A DNA stretch of 64,000 nucleotides, taken from NCBI GenBank assembly GCA_024803745.1, contig JANJXV010000004.1:52022358-52086357 (forward strand), written 5' to 3'. Shown piece by piece: positions 21,266-33,600 of this stretch (its first letter is position 1; every line of letters begins with the position of its first letter). A program made the translations under genes and the position numbers. The notes under the pieces were generated by a model that saw nothing but the letters and a program-made list of their open reading frames with translations, did no database searches and was not told the origin of the DNA. This DNA comes from Megascapheus bottae (Eukaryota; Chordata; Mammalia; Rodentia; Geomyidae).

Positions 21266-24200
21266 ATGACAATGGACACTGACCACTTCTCCATAATTTC
21301 CCTAAATATGAACGGGGTGGACAATCCAATCAAAAGACACAGATCAGCCTACTGGATTAAGAAACACTACCCATCCATATGTTGCCTCCAAGAGTCTCAC
21401 CTCACCGCCAAAGACAGAAACAAATTCCAAGTGAAAGGATGGAAACGAATTTTCCATTCCAATGCACCATGCAAAAAAGCAGGAGTACCAATCTTAATCT
21501 CCGACAAAATTAACTTCTCAGTAAAATCAGTACATAAATATAGAGACGGCCATTATATACTAGTAAAGGGTACAATCCATGCCCATAATATTACAGTTAT
21601 AAACATTTTCTCCCCCAACATGGAAGCACCCAAATTTGTCAAACAAACTCACTTAGAATTACAGAACAAGATAGACTGAAACACAATCATAGTGGGAGAC
21701 CACAATACACCACTCCCAACCAATGACAGGTCAACTCAACAAAAATTAAGCAAAGACACCATCGACTTAAACGACACCATAGCCCAGCTGGGTTTAACAG
21801 ATGTACACAGAGTCTTCCACCCAACGGTGAAACTTTTCACATTTTTCTCAGCAGAACATGGAACACACACCAAAATAGATCATATAATAGCTTATACAGA
21901 AAACCTAAGCAGATACAAGAGGACTGATATAATCCCATGCATTCTGTCAGACCACAGTGGAGTCAGACTAATTCTGAACAACGCAATCAAAGTCAAAAAA
22001 CATTCAATCACTTGGAAACTGAGCAACTCACTTCTGAATAACTCCTGGGTAACAGATCAAATCAGAAAAGAAATTAAAAACTTCCTTGAATGTAATGACA
22101 ATCAAGAAACATCACAAAGGAACTTATGGGACACAGCAAAGGCAGTTCTAAGAGGCAAATTTATCACACTAAGAGTGCATATTAAAAAGACAGAAGAAGA
22201 ACATGTAAATAACCTGAAAGACCTAGAGGGGCAAGAAAAAGTTAATTCTAAAACAACTAGAAGGCAGAAATAACAAAAATAAAATTAGAAATATCAGAGA
22301 TTGAAATAAGATCTACTATACAAAAAAAAGATAAATCAAAAAGTTGGTTCTTTGAAAGAGTCAACAAAATAGACAGACCCCTGGCAAGATTAATCAAAAA
22401 AAGGAGAGGGGAGACTCAAATAAATAAGATTAGAGACCCCACAGGAACAATCATGACTGATTTCCAAGAAATTCAGTCCATAATGAATAAGTACTGCCAG
22501 GGCCTATATTCAAAGAAACAAGAAAATCTAGTAGAAATGGATGATTTCTTAAATAAATACAGGCTACCCACACTGAACAACAAGAGGTAAACAAAATGAA
22601 CGAACCAATCTCTTACAATGAAATTGTGGAAGCAATCAGGGAAATGCCAACCAAAAAGAGCCCAGGTCTAGATGGATTCACTGCAGAATTCTACAAGACG
22701 TTTAAAGATGAAAAAACACCTATACTCTTGAAATTCTTCTGACAAATAGAAACAGAAGGAGCAATATCAAACTCATCTTATGAATCTAATATTACTCTCA
22801 TTCCCAAACCAGGGAAAGACCCAACTAAAAAGAAAATTACAGGCCTGTCTCTCTAATGAACACAGACGCAAAAATCCTCAATAAAATATTAGACAACAGA
22901 ATCCAGAAACAAATTAAAAAATCATACACTATGATCAAGTAGGCTTCATTCCACTGATGCAAGGCTGCTTTAACATTTGCAAATCAATCAGTGTAATACA
23001 TCACATTAATAGAGCTAAGGATAAGAATCTTATGATAATTTCTCTGGACACAGAGAAGGCATTTGACAAAATACAACATCCATTCATGTTGAAAGCACTA
23101 GAAGATATAGGAATAAGAGGTACATTCCTCAAAATAGTGAAAGCCATATATGAAAAACCTGCAGCCAGTATTATACTAAATGGTGAAAGACTGGAACAAT
23201 TCACCTTAAAATCAGGAACTAGACAGGGATTCCCACTCTCTCCATTCTCTTCAGTATAGTGCTGGAACCCTTAGCCAGAGCAATAAGGCAAGAGAAGGAC
23301 ATCAAAAGGGATCCACATAGGGAAAGAAGAAACTAAACTATCCCTATTTGCAGATGACATGATCCTCTACTTGAATGACCCAACTCCACTCCCATACTTC
23401 TAGAATTAATAAACCACTTTAGCAAAGTGGCAGGATACAAAATTAACCTTCAGAAGTCAGTAGCCTTCTTGAACACCAACAATACACAAACAGAAGGTCA
23501 AATCAAGAAAATGATCCCATTCGCAATAGCCCCCCAAAGAATAAAATACTTAGGAATATACTTAACCAAAGATGTAAAGGAATTATTCAATGAAAACTAC
23601 AAAAGCCTAACGAAAGAAATTAAAGAGGACTCTAGGAAATGGAAAGACATCGCATGCTCATGGCTAGGGAGAACCAACATAATGAAAATGGCTATCCTGC
23701 CAAAATTGATATACAAATTCAATGCAATCCCCATCAAAATCCCAAAGACATTCTTTACTGAAATAGAAGATATAATTCAAAGATTCATATGGAACAAGAA
23801 AAGACCTAGACTAGCCAAAATAATTCTAGGCAAAAAGAGCCATGCTGGAGGTATTACAATACCAGACTTCAAACTCTACTATAGAGCTATAATAACAAAA
23901 ACCGCTTGGTATTGGCACAAAAACAGACCAGAAGATCAGTGGAACAGAAGATCCAGAAATAGAACCACATACATATAGGCAACTTGTATTTGCCAAAGGA
24001 GCCAAAGATATACAGTGGAACAAACACAGTATATTCAATTATTGGTTCTGGCAAAACTGGGCAGCCACAGGCAGAAAACTAAAAATTGACCCTAGCCTTT
24101 CGCCATGCACAAGCATTAACTCAAAGTGGATCACAAACCTCAACATCAGACCGGAAACTGTGAAACTGCTACATGATAAAGTAGGAGAGACACTGGAACT

Positions 24201-25105
24201 CACAGGCACAGGCAAAAGATTCCTGAACAGAATCCCAAGGTCACAACAGATAGGAGAGAGACTCGATAAATGGGACTACCTAAAAATAAAAAATTTCTTA
24301 CAGATAAAAACATAGTCGCAAAAGTAGAGAGACAGCCAACTAACAGGGAAAAGATATTCACCAATAATGTATCTGACAAATGCTTAATATCCAGTATCTA
24401 CAGGGAACTCAAGAAACTAATCCTCACCAAACCCAACACACCAATCACTAAATGGGCAAGGAACTAAAGAAAGACTTATCAAAAGAAGATGTTCAAATGG
24501 CAGAAAAGCACATGAGAAAATCTTCATCATCTATGGTCATAAAGGAAATGCAAATAAAAACAACCCTAAGATACCACCTTACCCCAACAAGAGTGGCCAA
24601 GATTTTGAACTCAGAGAATGACAGATGCTGCCAGGGTTGTGGAGAAAAAGGAACCCCACTGCAGTGCTGGTGGGATTGTAAAGTAGTTCAGCCACTCTGG
24701 AAAGCAGTGTGGAGGTTTCTTAAAGAAATGAAAATTGACCTTCCTTATGATCTGCCATACCACTGCTGGGCATCTATCCTGAACATCATAACCCAAGATA
24801 TGATAAGGACACCTTCTCATCTATGTTCATCTCTGCACTATTCACAATAGCCAGGTGATGGAAACAATCCAGATGCCCTACTACAAATGAATGGATACAG
24901 AAAATGTGGTTATATATATATAAGCAATGGAATTATACATAACCAACAGACAAGATAAAATAATGGCATTTTCAGGGAAGTGGATGTATCTAGAGCAAAT
25001 CATGTTGAGTGAGACAATTCAAGACCAAAGGAACAAAAGGCAAATGGTATCCTTAATATGAGGCTCTTAGATCCAAACAGTACAAAAGCAATGACTCAAA
25101 AGTTG
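21266..25105 (+). pseudogene. L1 ORF2 (endonuclease/reverse transcriptase), broken
   Basis: ORF2 nicks target DNA and reverse-transcribes L1 RNA. The endonuclease domain (about 21272-21980) keeps 'LNMNG', 'QESH' (21389-21400), 'GDHNTPL' (21695 on) and 'SDHSG' (21947 on). It has an in-frame TGA at 21677-21679 where the sister copy near 39340 has a serine codon (TCA). The RT domain spans about 22580-23980 and includes 'FADDMILY' (FADD at 23347-23358), with frame changes before 22957, before 23427 and around 23976. The cysteine-rich C-terminus is at 24625-24720 ('[17 protein letters not shown]'). Position of the final stop is approximate. Multiple independent lesions make it inactive. Confidence 0.9.
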
Positions 25106-25372
25106 CATACCCAATGCTAAGGACAAGGTACTGGAAATATAAACACAACTACATAGTCATAAAAACTTATGACTCTATAGGCATAATGTTTTATTACATA
25201 GGTTGCTATGTATCTATGGCATACAAACGCTCAGTCTAATTATGATTATGTTCTAAAATCGAAGTGTCAGTGATTGTATATAGAGATTCCCTTCTTGAAT
25301 ACTTGTTTGTTAAACATGTCATTTGAAATATGATGTAAAAATCTGTTAATAAATTCTGTAATTAGTAAAAAA
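25106..25372 (+). other. L1 3' UTR and tail
   Basis: Matches the reverse complement of 12689-12960 and ends with a short 'taaaaaaataa' tail. Confidence 0.75.
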
Positions 25373-25388
25373 ATAAGCATATTTCAGA

Positions 25389-25576
25389 GCCAGGAGTTTG
25401 GCCTAATGATATAGTGTTTGCCTAGCATGCACAAAAGCCTAGGTTCAATTCCTCGGTACCACATACACAGAAAAAACCCCGAAGTGTTGCTGAGGCTTAA
25501 GTGGTAGAGCTCTGGCTTTGAGAAAAGTACAAGGACAGGGTTCAGGCTCTGAGTTCAAGTTCAGGACTGGCAAAAA
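25389..25576 (+). mobile_element. Dimeric ID-like SINE (IDL-Geo type)
   Basis: 'gccaggagtttggcctaatg', 'ttgcctagcatgcacaaaag', 'cctcggtaccacatacacag', 'ttaagtggtagagctctggc', 'ttcaggactggcaaaaata'. It lies a few bases after the L1 tail. Confidence 0.92.
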
Positions 25577-25741
25577 TATAAGCTCATTTCTTCTCCACAA
25601 CAAATTTTCTGGTTGGATTTTGAAGAAATGAAAAATTGTTGTTGAATATTTTGGTGTTAGGCTACAATATTTTCTAGCTGCAGAAAACTCAGGCAAAAGT
25701 CCAAACCTCTGTGCCGCAGAGGTTTGAAAATCAAATGAGAG

Positions 25742-25936
25742 GGCAGGAGTTTGGCTACTGGTAGAGTGCTTGCCTAGCATGCACAAAAGCCTGGGTTCGA
25801 TTCCTCTGTACCACATACGTAGTAAAAAAAGCCAGAAGTGGTGCTGTGGCTGAAGTGGTAGAGCTCTAGCCTAGTGAAAATCCAGGGACAGTGCTCAGGC
25901 CCTGAGCTCATGCCCAGGAGTGGCAAAAAAAAAAGA
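25742..25936 (+). mobile_element. Dimeric ID-like SINE (IDL-Geo type)
   Basis: Second copy in the same orientation, 166 bp after the previous one, with 'cttgcctagcatgcacaaaa', 'gttcgattcctctgtaccac' (intact B box), 'gtggtgctgtggctgaagtg' and a poly-A tail. Confidence 0.93.
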
Positions 25937-28900
25937 AAATGTGTTAATGTGAAATAAAGTGCTGATTATGTTTTATCAACATGATATTGCTTAGCTATCT
26001 GACAATTTAGAACCTTTCCAATTCCTTTATAAATTATCTAAACTCAGATAATACTTGTGATTGTAAAATAATATTTGATAAATATATTTGTTATAGGAAA
26101 TTCTTTCCTCACCAAATCATTTTATTTCAGTCACTTGCAGTAAGTCAATGTGGTGATTTATTAGGATGCTCAATTCATCACAGAAGATGTGGTAACTGAA
26201 CGAAAAGCAAATATTTGGCTTACTCATAAGACCACACCTGAGAGAGACTGAAAAACTCCTCTGACATCCTCTGATGCTGTAATTTCCAGTCATAGAAGAT
26301 TTTATAGGATTCGCCAGAGAAATCAAAAGCACAAAGAGAAATAGCAGAAGACAAAATGAGGTTAAAATGTAATTATAAAAGGCAGGTTAACAGTTAGTTC
26401 ATTTATCAAACAGCACACCTGTGCAATTGCTGCCATTTATAGATGCATAATTATAATATGATATTCAAGAAGATTTAGAAGGGATGGTGCCAAGCAGACT
26501 TAGATATCAACATTAAGCCTTGAAGTTTATACAAAAGAAAATATGAACAATGAAGTAGTAACTGTGTAAAGAGAGGCAAAAAACTAAGACAGGCAAAAAA
26601 AAAACAAAGGAAAGAAGGAAACAAAGAAAGGAGGAATATGAAGGAAGGGAAGCAAGGAAGAAGGAGAAATGGGGAAAGGACGATGGAAGATGATAGGTAG
26701 AAATGAATCTAAAGTTAGATTCCCAAAAAGGAAAGAAATCTTAATTTTTATTCAACCCATTTACTAAATTTGTGTATATTTAAAATTATTCATTTCTTCT
26801 GTATCTACATAAGTGGTCAGAATGAAAAAGTTTGTTTAACATACTCCTATCAGGCTTCTGTTACTTAATGTGTGGGGAGAAAAACACTACAAAACACCAT
26901 AAAGTCATACTATATACTCTACTTGTGAATAGAAGAGGAAAATGGGCCAGCTTCTAGAGTCTAAGGCCTCTTAAATACAAGTTGTGAATTGCCCTTTTTA
27001 ATCAGGAACACTGGGGAGAGAGGATCTCTTTCAAGTGCAGGCACTTCAGAATCCCAGGCATCAAGTGGCAGCCCACTGGCCTCCGGAGTCAGATTCTTCT
27101 CCCTTTGAATAAGTTTTGGTGCATGTACATTGGATGCTACATGCTCTTCAATGCAATCTATTATAAGGGCCGCAAAGCAGAGATCAGTAAAAAGAATTTC
27201 TTGCAAAAATAGGCACTACCCCAGGAGTCACTTTAAGGCTGAAAGCAACAAAGAGATAAAATAGAAAGGTGGTCACCTTCATTCTTTATCTCCCTACAAC
27301 TGGACAGCTTATTTTTGACATAAATCCTCCTATCTAAAATATACACTTAAGGAAATTAAAACCAAGTCTTGGGTATGTGTTTATGTGTCTGGTAAATTCT
27401 TTTGAAACCAAACTCTGATTTCACCAAGGTTGTCAGCCTTCTGTTCAGATAAAAATGCATTTATTTTGCATGATTTCTATATATTGATTCATCCTACAAA
27501 CCCATGACCTCATGAGGTAAATTAAAAATATTTTGGAATCAAGAAAGGAACTGCAATTCAAATCGGATCTCAAAATTTGCTACTAAGCACAACAGTAGAT
27601 TTATATGTTCCTGAATTCTCATTGAACTCTTCTAAAAATTCTAAAGTAATTTGTAAAATGAACCTAACAAAATCAAATCTAATTTTAGCAGCATCTCATT
27701 GTACAAAAAGCATTAATATAATTATAGGTGGCTTTTATTTACATTTGTATTTCTTTAGTTATTAATTACTGTATTTTATGAATGATATTTAATGCACTTT
27801 TGTATTAGCCCACCATTGATTCAATTTTTGTTGGATTAAGTTCTGTCATGTGATAACAATTCATAGAAAGAAAAACGAAAGAAGCAGGACCATTCCAAAT
27901 GTAGCCCAATTCATGAAATTGCAGAAATTATTTTAGGCTAGACTGCATATGATATGTACTAAACTATAATAAACCTTCAACATGCTGTAATCTACATGAT
28001 TCCACAAATACACAAAGGAAAAAGTAACTTTAAAAGTAAACATGAAGATTTCTTTGGGTTCCATGTTATTCATTTAAGTGAACATATAGCATAAATTATA
28101 GTATACAGTTTAGCAGGAATAGTTTAAAATAGCATAGTGTGACTCTATTGCAGTGTGGCTTTTATAAAACATATTTAGAAGAGCAAATAATCTAAGTATT
28201 TTATGATATTTTATATGAGACCTGAGTTTCTGAATCTATTTTTCCTCAGCATTTAAAAAATAATTGTACCAGCAAACTTATTAATGCTTTGCACCATCCC
28301 AGAAATTGTTTCATATGCTTTCAAAATATATTAATTTTACAATTATTCACATGTCCCTTATGTGAAATAGGACAACCATGAGAGATGGTCTAGTTTCTTT
28401 GCCTTTGTAACATCTGAGGAAATTGAAGAGTTCTAGACAAAATAATTGCTTGTGAAACCAGCAGACAAGGATTATGAGTTCAGAGAGAGTATGAATCAGG
28501 TGAGGAACCTAAAGGAACAATGGAGCATGTAAGGAGAAAAGCAAATGGGAATACTACTAGGGCAGCTTCCCTTACAATGAATATGTCACACAATTGCTCC
28601 AAGTTCTAACTTTGCTCAGGAATTTGAACTAAGCGATTAGACACACAGAGGGTTACTACTTAGCTAATTGTCATTTTTAACAGATGTATAAAATAAAGAC
28701 AAAAAGCTTATATTCTCCCTATGATTACAGAATTAAGTATAGAACTAGGGTACAAAAATTTAGCAAAGCTATAATAATGATTTCTTTCTGTCTAATCTAT
28801 AATGTTTTGGGGAAACTCAAGCAAAACACATCTATATGGAGTATACTATTAAAAACGGTGTTTAATCTGATCATGCATAAGACAAAAGGATATTCCCAGA

Positions 28901-29262
28901 CATGAATTAGAAGGGTCCAAGGCTAATGGAAAAAGAGTCAACTGCGTTCCATATATATTTAAAGTATTAAGCTAGACCTATGAATTCTTTGAATCATAGT
29001 CAAAATATTTGGAAATAGACAAACAAAAAGTGTCTACCTCAAAGTCTAGTCTGTGATTCAAACTAAAGAACTTGGTGTCAACACGGTCCAAACTTAAGAA
29101 TCATTTGTTAGATTTAGCAGACACTAGCAATTGATAAGAAACAGTGCTGGACCTAAGAGTACATAAAGTAAAAAGAAAAATTTTAGTTGATCTATGAGAG
29201 AAAAAAACAGAAGTCCTGATGAAAAGTACATTAGCCAGCCAAGATTGAATTCATCCTTTTTT
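25937..29262. other. Unannotated AT-rich DNA
   Basis: 3.3 kb with no gene, RNA or assignable repeat. A purine-rich stretch lies at 26590-26692. The frame at 26961-27206 (minus) has no recognisable domain. Confidence 0.4.
26590..26692 (+). repeat. Imperfect purine-rich (GGAA/GAAA) tract
   Basis: Largely A and G with GGAA- and GAAG-type units and few pyrimidine interruptions. Confidence 0.75.
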
Positions 29263-29575
29263 AAGAATTTTTTTAATTTAATATATAGAGAGGGGTTATA
29301 GTTATATTCGTAGTAGGTAGTAGGTGCTTTATTTCTCACACATTGACACCCCTTCTCATGATTTTGTCCCTGTTTCCTTCCCCCAACCTCCTCCCAATCA
29401 TCTTGTTTTCCCCTTTCCTTTCCTATTTCAAATAAACATATATACAATATACCAGGTAACAAAGTCAGATACAGTAATAACATGAGATTAACCATAAGAA
29501 CAAAAAAAGAAGATAAATAAAATAGTATATTAAGAACAGTAATCACACAAGATAAACCTCTTGAATTAATCTTAA
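29263..29575 (-). mobile_element. L1 3' UTR fragment, minus strand
   Basis: Reverse complement of the family 3' UTR: T-rich start, 'gagaggggttatagttatat', 'cattgacaccccttctcatg', 'caatcatcttgttttcccc', 'taccaggtaacaaagtcaga'. Much like 8055-8330. Confidence 0.88.
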
Positions 29576-29744
29576 ACATGGCCTCATTTAGGCAATTTAA
29601 CATCTTTCATCTTAGATTTGTTCTTGTTTTATTTTGCTGTTAGATAGTTCTGCTAGAGCAGAAATAATGAAGACAGAAAACAAAAAATCAAGAAATATAG
29701 CTGGAATTCAGTAATTGAGATGAACATTTAAAACTCTCACTACC

Positions 29745-29976
29745 AGCCAGGGCCAGTGGCTCATGCCTATAATCCTAACTACTCAAAAGGCTGAGATTTG
29801 AGGATCAAGGTTCAAAGCCAGCCAGGGCACGAATGTCCATGAGACTCTTATCTTCAATTAACAACCAGAAAACCGGGAGTGTCACTGCGGCTCAAATGGT
29901 AGAGTCCCTTGAGCTGAAGAATTCAGGGACAGTGCCCAGACACAAAGTTCAAGCCCCACAACCGATAAAAAAAATT
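29745..29976 (+). mobile_element. B1-like/Geo composite SINE
   Basis: 'gccagtggctcatgcctata', 'tgagactcttatcttcaatt', 'ccagaaaaccgggagtgtca', 'cggctcaaatggtagagtcc', 'gttcaagccccacaaccgat', then poly-A. Confidence 0.9.
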
Positions 29977-30197
29977 CCATGACAATGAGATCTTCCTCAA
30001 ATATGATTTCAGTCACAGAAAATAGATTTTTGGAATAGCTCAACAGATATAAATTTTAGCCCCAACTCCATTTCTATTATGAGAACTTCAGTGACTCAAT
30101 CAGTATCCTACTGTAAGTTCCATTTAATTCCCCTGTAAAGAAACCTTTAGACTAGAAAAATCACCTAGTTACTTCCAGCTCAAAATCTCCCTAATTT

Positions 30198-30397
30198 CTT
30201 TTTTTTTTTTGCCAGTCCTGGGCTTAAGCTCAGGGCCTGAGCACTGTCCTTGGACTTTCTCAAGGCTAGAGCTCCACCACTTGAGCCTCAGCACCACTTC
30301 TGGCTTTTTTCTATGGATGTGGTACCAAGGAATCGAACCCTGGTTGAACCCATGCTAGGCAAGCACTTTTAACCACTAGGCCAAACTCCCAGCCCCC
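30198..30397 (-). mobile_element. Dimeric ID-like SINE, minus strand
   Basis: Poly-T start, 'gccagtcctgggcttaagct', 'tctcaaggctagagctccac', 'gtggtaccaaggaatcgaac', 'ccaaactcccagcccc'. Nearly complete. Confidence 0.93.
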
Positions 30398-30440
30398 AAA
30401 ATCTCCCTAATTTTGCAGTCATGAAATTCATGTACTTACT

Positions 30441-30684
30441 TGGGTGCTGGTGGCACATGCCCATAATCCTAGTTACTCTGGAGGCTAAGATATGAGGATT
30501 AGAAATCGAAGCCAGAACTGGAAGAAAAGTCTGTGGGAATATTATTATCTCTAGTTACTCACAGAAAAAGCCAGAAGTGGTGTTGTGGCTCAAGTGGCAG
30601 AGCACTAGTTTCAGCAAAAGGAGCTCAGGGATAGGGCCCAGGCCCAGAGTTCAAACCCCAGGACTGGCAAGACAAATAAAAGAT
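30441..30684 (+). mobile_element. B1-like/Geo composite SINE
   Basis: 'ggtgctggtggcacatgccc', 'ttactctggaggctaagata', 'agccagaagtggtgttgtgg', 'gagttcaaaccccaggactg', then an A-rich tail. It lies about 45 bp after an opposite-strand SINE. Confidence 0.88.
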
Positions 30685-33085
30685 AATAATTATATAATAA
30701 ATAAATCCAGGTACTTGCTCTCTACACTCTACACCTTTCATTAGGAAAATAACATATTCAGCCATCCAGGAAATTGGGAAGGAGACCAGCAAAGGTGTAT
30801 GGTATTTCCATAGACTCAGAGATCTAATTTGGTTTTATTGTTTTGAATCCCACCTTCAGAACTTCCTGGAAAGCATACCATAGCTACTGTATGCATTGAA
30901 TGTCTAGATAACTTGGTAGAAAATGATGTGAACTGTAATCATCTTATTATGTACCTGCAATGACTGAAGGAAGAGTGTGATATTATCTGGCATACAGTAA
31001 ATAATCCATTTTCTCCTATGCTTTCCTTCCAAGTAGAACTAACCTATTTGCACCTAAAAGATTAAAATGTAATAAATGACATACAAAATATTATTCTCCA
31101 GTATAATGAATATTTACCCCAATCCTGACAGAGAGAACACCATTTGTCATTGACCTCTCTTTTCAAACCCTAATCTCCCTTCATAACAACTATTACAAAG
31201 AAAATGATACAAAAGAATGCAAATATGGAATCTATACTGACACTAAATTTCCCCTTTGAATTTCTATAAATACTTGCTCATAATGATTCCCCAGCAATTT
31301 TCAGTAATTAGTATAAATGATTTAAATTAAAGCATTTTTGGCTCAATGACAATAGCTACTGCTACTATGATTATTTATCGTATGAATTGCTACAATTTGT
31401 TTCTCCTTTTGGCTCCCTACAGTAATGTTAATTTGTTCTGGTAGTAGCAGGAAAAAACAGTTGTCCTATCATATCAGCCTACTCCGTTGGCAAAGAATTA
31501 CTTCAATTCCTCATTGAATTTGTGTGGAATACATTAGAAACAGATTCTGTTCCTGTGTGGATCAGCTTATTTATTCTCCACATTTATCCCTCTATAAATA
31601 TCATTATGTAGTTTTAATAATATTATTTAGTTAATGTACTTCCTATATCTGAAGAGTATATAATGCATAAAAATAAATGACCTATAAGTGATGATATTAC
31701 TTAAAATACCCTGATACTGGTACTACTATATACACTGTCCTAATTTCAGGACTCATTCTCAAAACCAGGTGAACAAATTTCACTTTGCATTATTGTGTGA
31801 TTCCTGTGTGAAGAGTTGTTTTATAACTATGGGGTGGGCTGACTTGTTCATTCAAGTTCAGATTGTGAAAATGTTAAAGTGACTCATGAGGCATGAAAAT
31901 CCACTTCATACACAGATATATACCAAACCAGTCTTTGCTCTCATGTAAGTCCTGTGACAGAGCCTTCTGGTTAAAATATTGTTTTGTGTATGACTGAAAT
32001 CTGTTTCTAGTTCATCAAAGCAATTGTCTGCTTTGACAACACATATAACGTAAGATCCAGAATGTCACCTGGCTATCCTTTTCTCAGTTGGCCTTGACAC
32101 GCTGAAATACATACCCAGGAACTGTCCAAAAGGACTTGCTTTTAGTGTTGAAGACCCATGATCTGGGATAGACCTTCCTGTTCACAGTATGAGTCTTCCT
32201 ACACCTTTGCCTACCTACAGTCTCTCAGAAAGTTCTAACTGGTTCTGCCAGAACCAAGTGTTACTGCTTTCAAATATGTTTGCCTCCTCATGTTAAAATC
32301 TGATCAGTGTGGACTCTTGTTATTAAAGTTTTCCATGTTTTTTCCAAAACTCTGGGGAAAGAGTTCAAAATTATCATCATGAAAGAGCCTGGCCCTGGCA
32401 CTTATCTTGTTATTCCTCTGCCTTGGGATCTGTTCCAGCAATTGATAAGTGTAGTTTGAGGTTTATGATCTATAGATTTTATACTTAACCATATGTAACA
32501 CTTTTCTTTTTTTTCAATGAAAACATTCTTCATTGGTAAGCAAACACTTTCGAAACTTTATTACATACATCATTTGTCTAATTGCTCCTTGTGACAATTC
32601 TTTCTTCACTTATCTTTTATAGCCTAATTGATGATTCATTGCTTTGCCTCTTTCATAAAATTTTCTTACAAATTCTTTGAGTATAATGATGATACCTAGT
32701 TATCTCTAGCAGATTATGTAACACTTAAATGATATATAACATACATAGAAAATGAACAAGGTATGACATAAATGAGCAGGTATGACATAAATCAGATACA
32801 TGCAAGATATACATATCAATGCCAATTTAGAATTACCAAAGCTAGAAAACATTCCCAAATCAGAAAATGAGTAATAAAAAACTTCTAAAACTATTTCCAT
32901 GCTAAATTATATAATTCACAGTGTGGACTCCTTTATAAATACTTTTGATTTTCATTAGAAATCCATGTTACTTTATTATTCTAATGGAAAAAAGGTAACA
33001 ATTTTAAGACCTTTTCTTCTTTTATTTCAAGGAAGACAAATGTGAAGAAATTTAAACTGTGTCCAGTTGTTGATTCCTTTCTATG
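30685..33085. other. Unannotated AT-rich DNA
   Basis: 2.4 kb with no gene, RNA or assignable repeat. Confidence 0.4.
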
Positions 33086-33600
33086 TATTCCATTCAACCA
33101 CCATATTTTAATAATTTTATTTACTGTTTCAGTTCCATAATGCTTCATAACAAATCATCTCAATTTTCATGGTGTAAAATTGTTGACCACTAGGGAGTAA
33201 TTTGGGATATTCACAGGCTCAGCTTGCCAGATGCTACTCAGATGTTGGGTTCAGTTGTTCCCGCAGTTTCCTTATTTATCTGTATGAGATGGTTGATGGT
33301 TGTCACTTAGGACTTTGGTGGGGAGCCATTGGCAAAACACCTCCAAGGTCACCTACCCATGTGTACAGGGAGAGGGCACAACCCGAGGACCAAGCTCCCA
33401 GGAAGAGCTATCTGTTGAGCAGAAGTGGGATGGTCCTTTCTTACCTTTCTACCTGAACATAGAACCCAGTAGTCTCAGTGCTACCACATTTCATAATTAT
33501 AATGAAATATATAAGGCCAATCCATATCTAAAGGGAAGATAACAAGACTCTCTGACTCTTAAGTGAGGGGAGTTTGAAAAAAATATTCTTTCATATATGG
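33086..33600 (-). mobile_element. Ancient mammalian interspersed repeat relic, family not assigned
   Basis: The left part ('cataacaaatcatctcaa', 'ggtgtaaaattgttgacc') and the right part ('gactcttaagtgaggggag') follow the layout of an old mammal-wide repeat that I recognise by pattern only. Overlapping frames at 33202-33542 are not supported as genes. Confidence 0.35.

Larger units (their letters stand above)
18783..25372 (+). mobile_element. Near full-length L1 retrotransposon, inactive
   Basis: About 6.6 kb: a GC-rich 5' UTR (about 18783-20255), ORF1 (20256-21206, broken), ORF2 (21266 to about 25105, broken) and a 3' UTR ending in a short A-rich tail near 25372. GC content jumps sharply at about 18970-20130 relative to the surrounding DNA, as expected for the internal Pol II promoter of a rodent L1. 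Its ORF2 and 3' UTR are very close to the minus-strand L1 at 12689-15340. I could not find a clear target duplication. Confidence 0.92.

Noticed and set aside
25389..25936. tRNA genes suggested by A- and B-box-like sequences
   Set aside because: The boxes belong to tRNA-derived SINEs. No cloverleaf with an anticodon arm and acceptor stem is evident.
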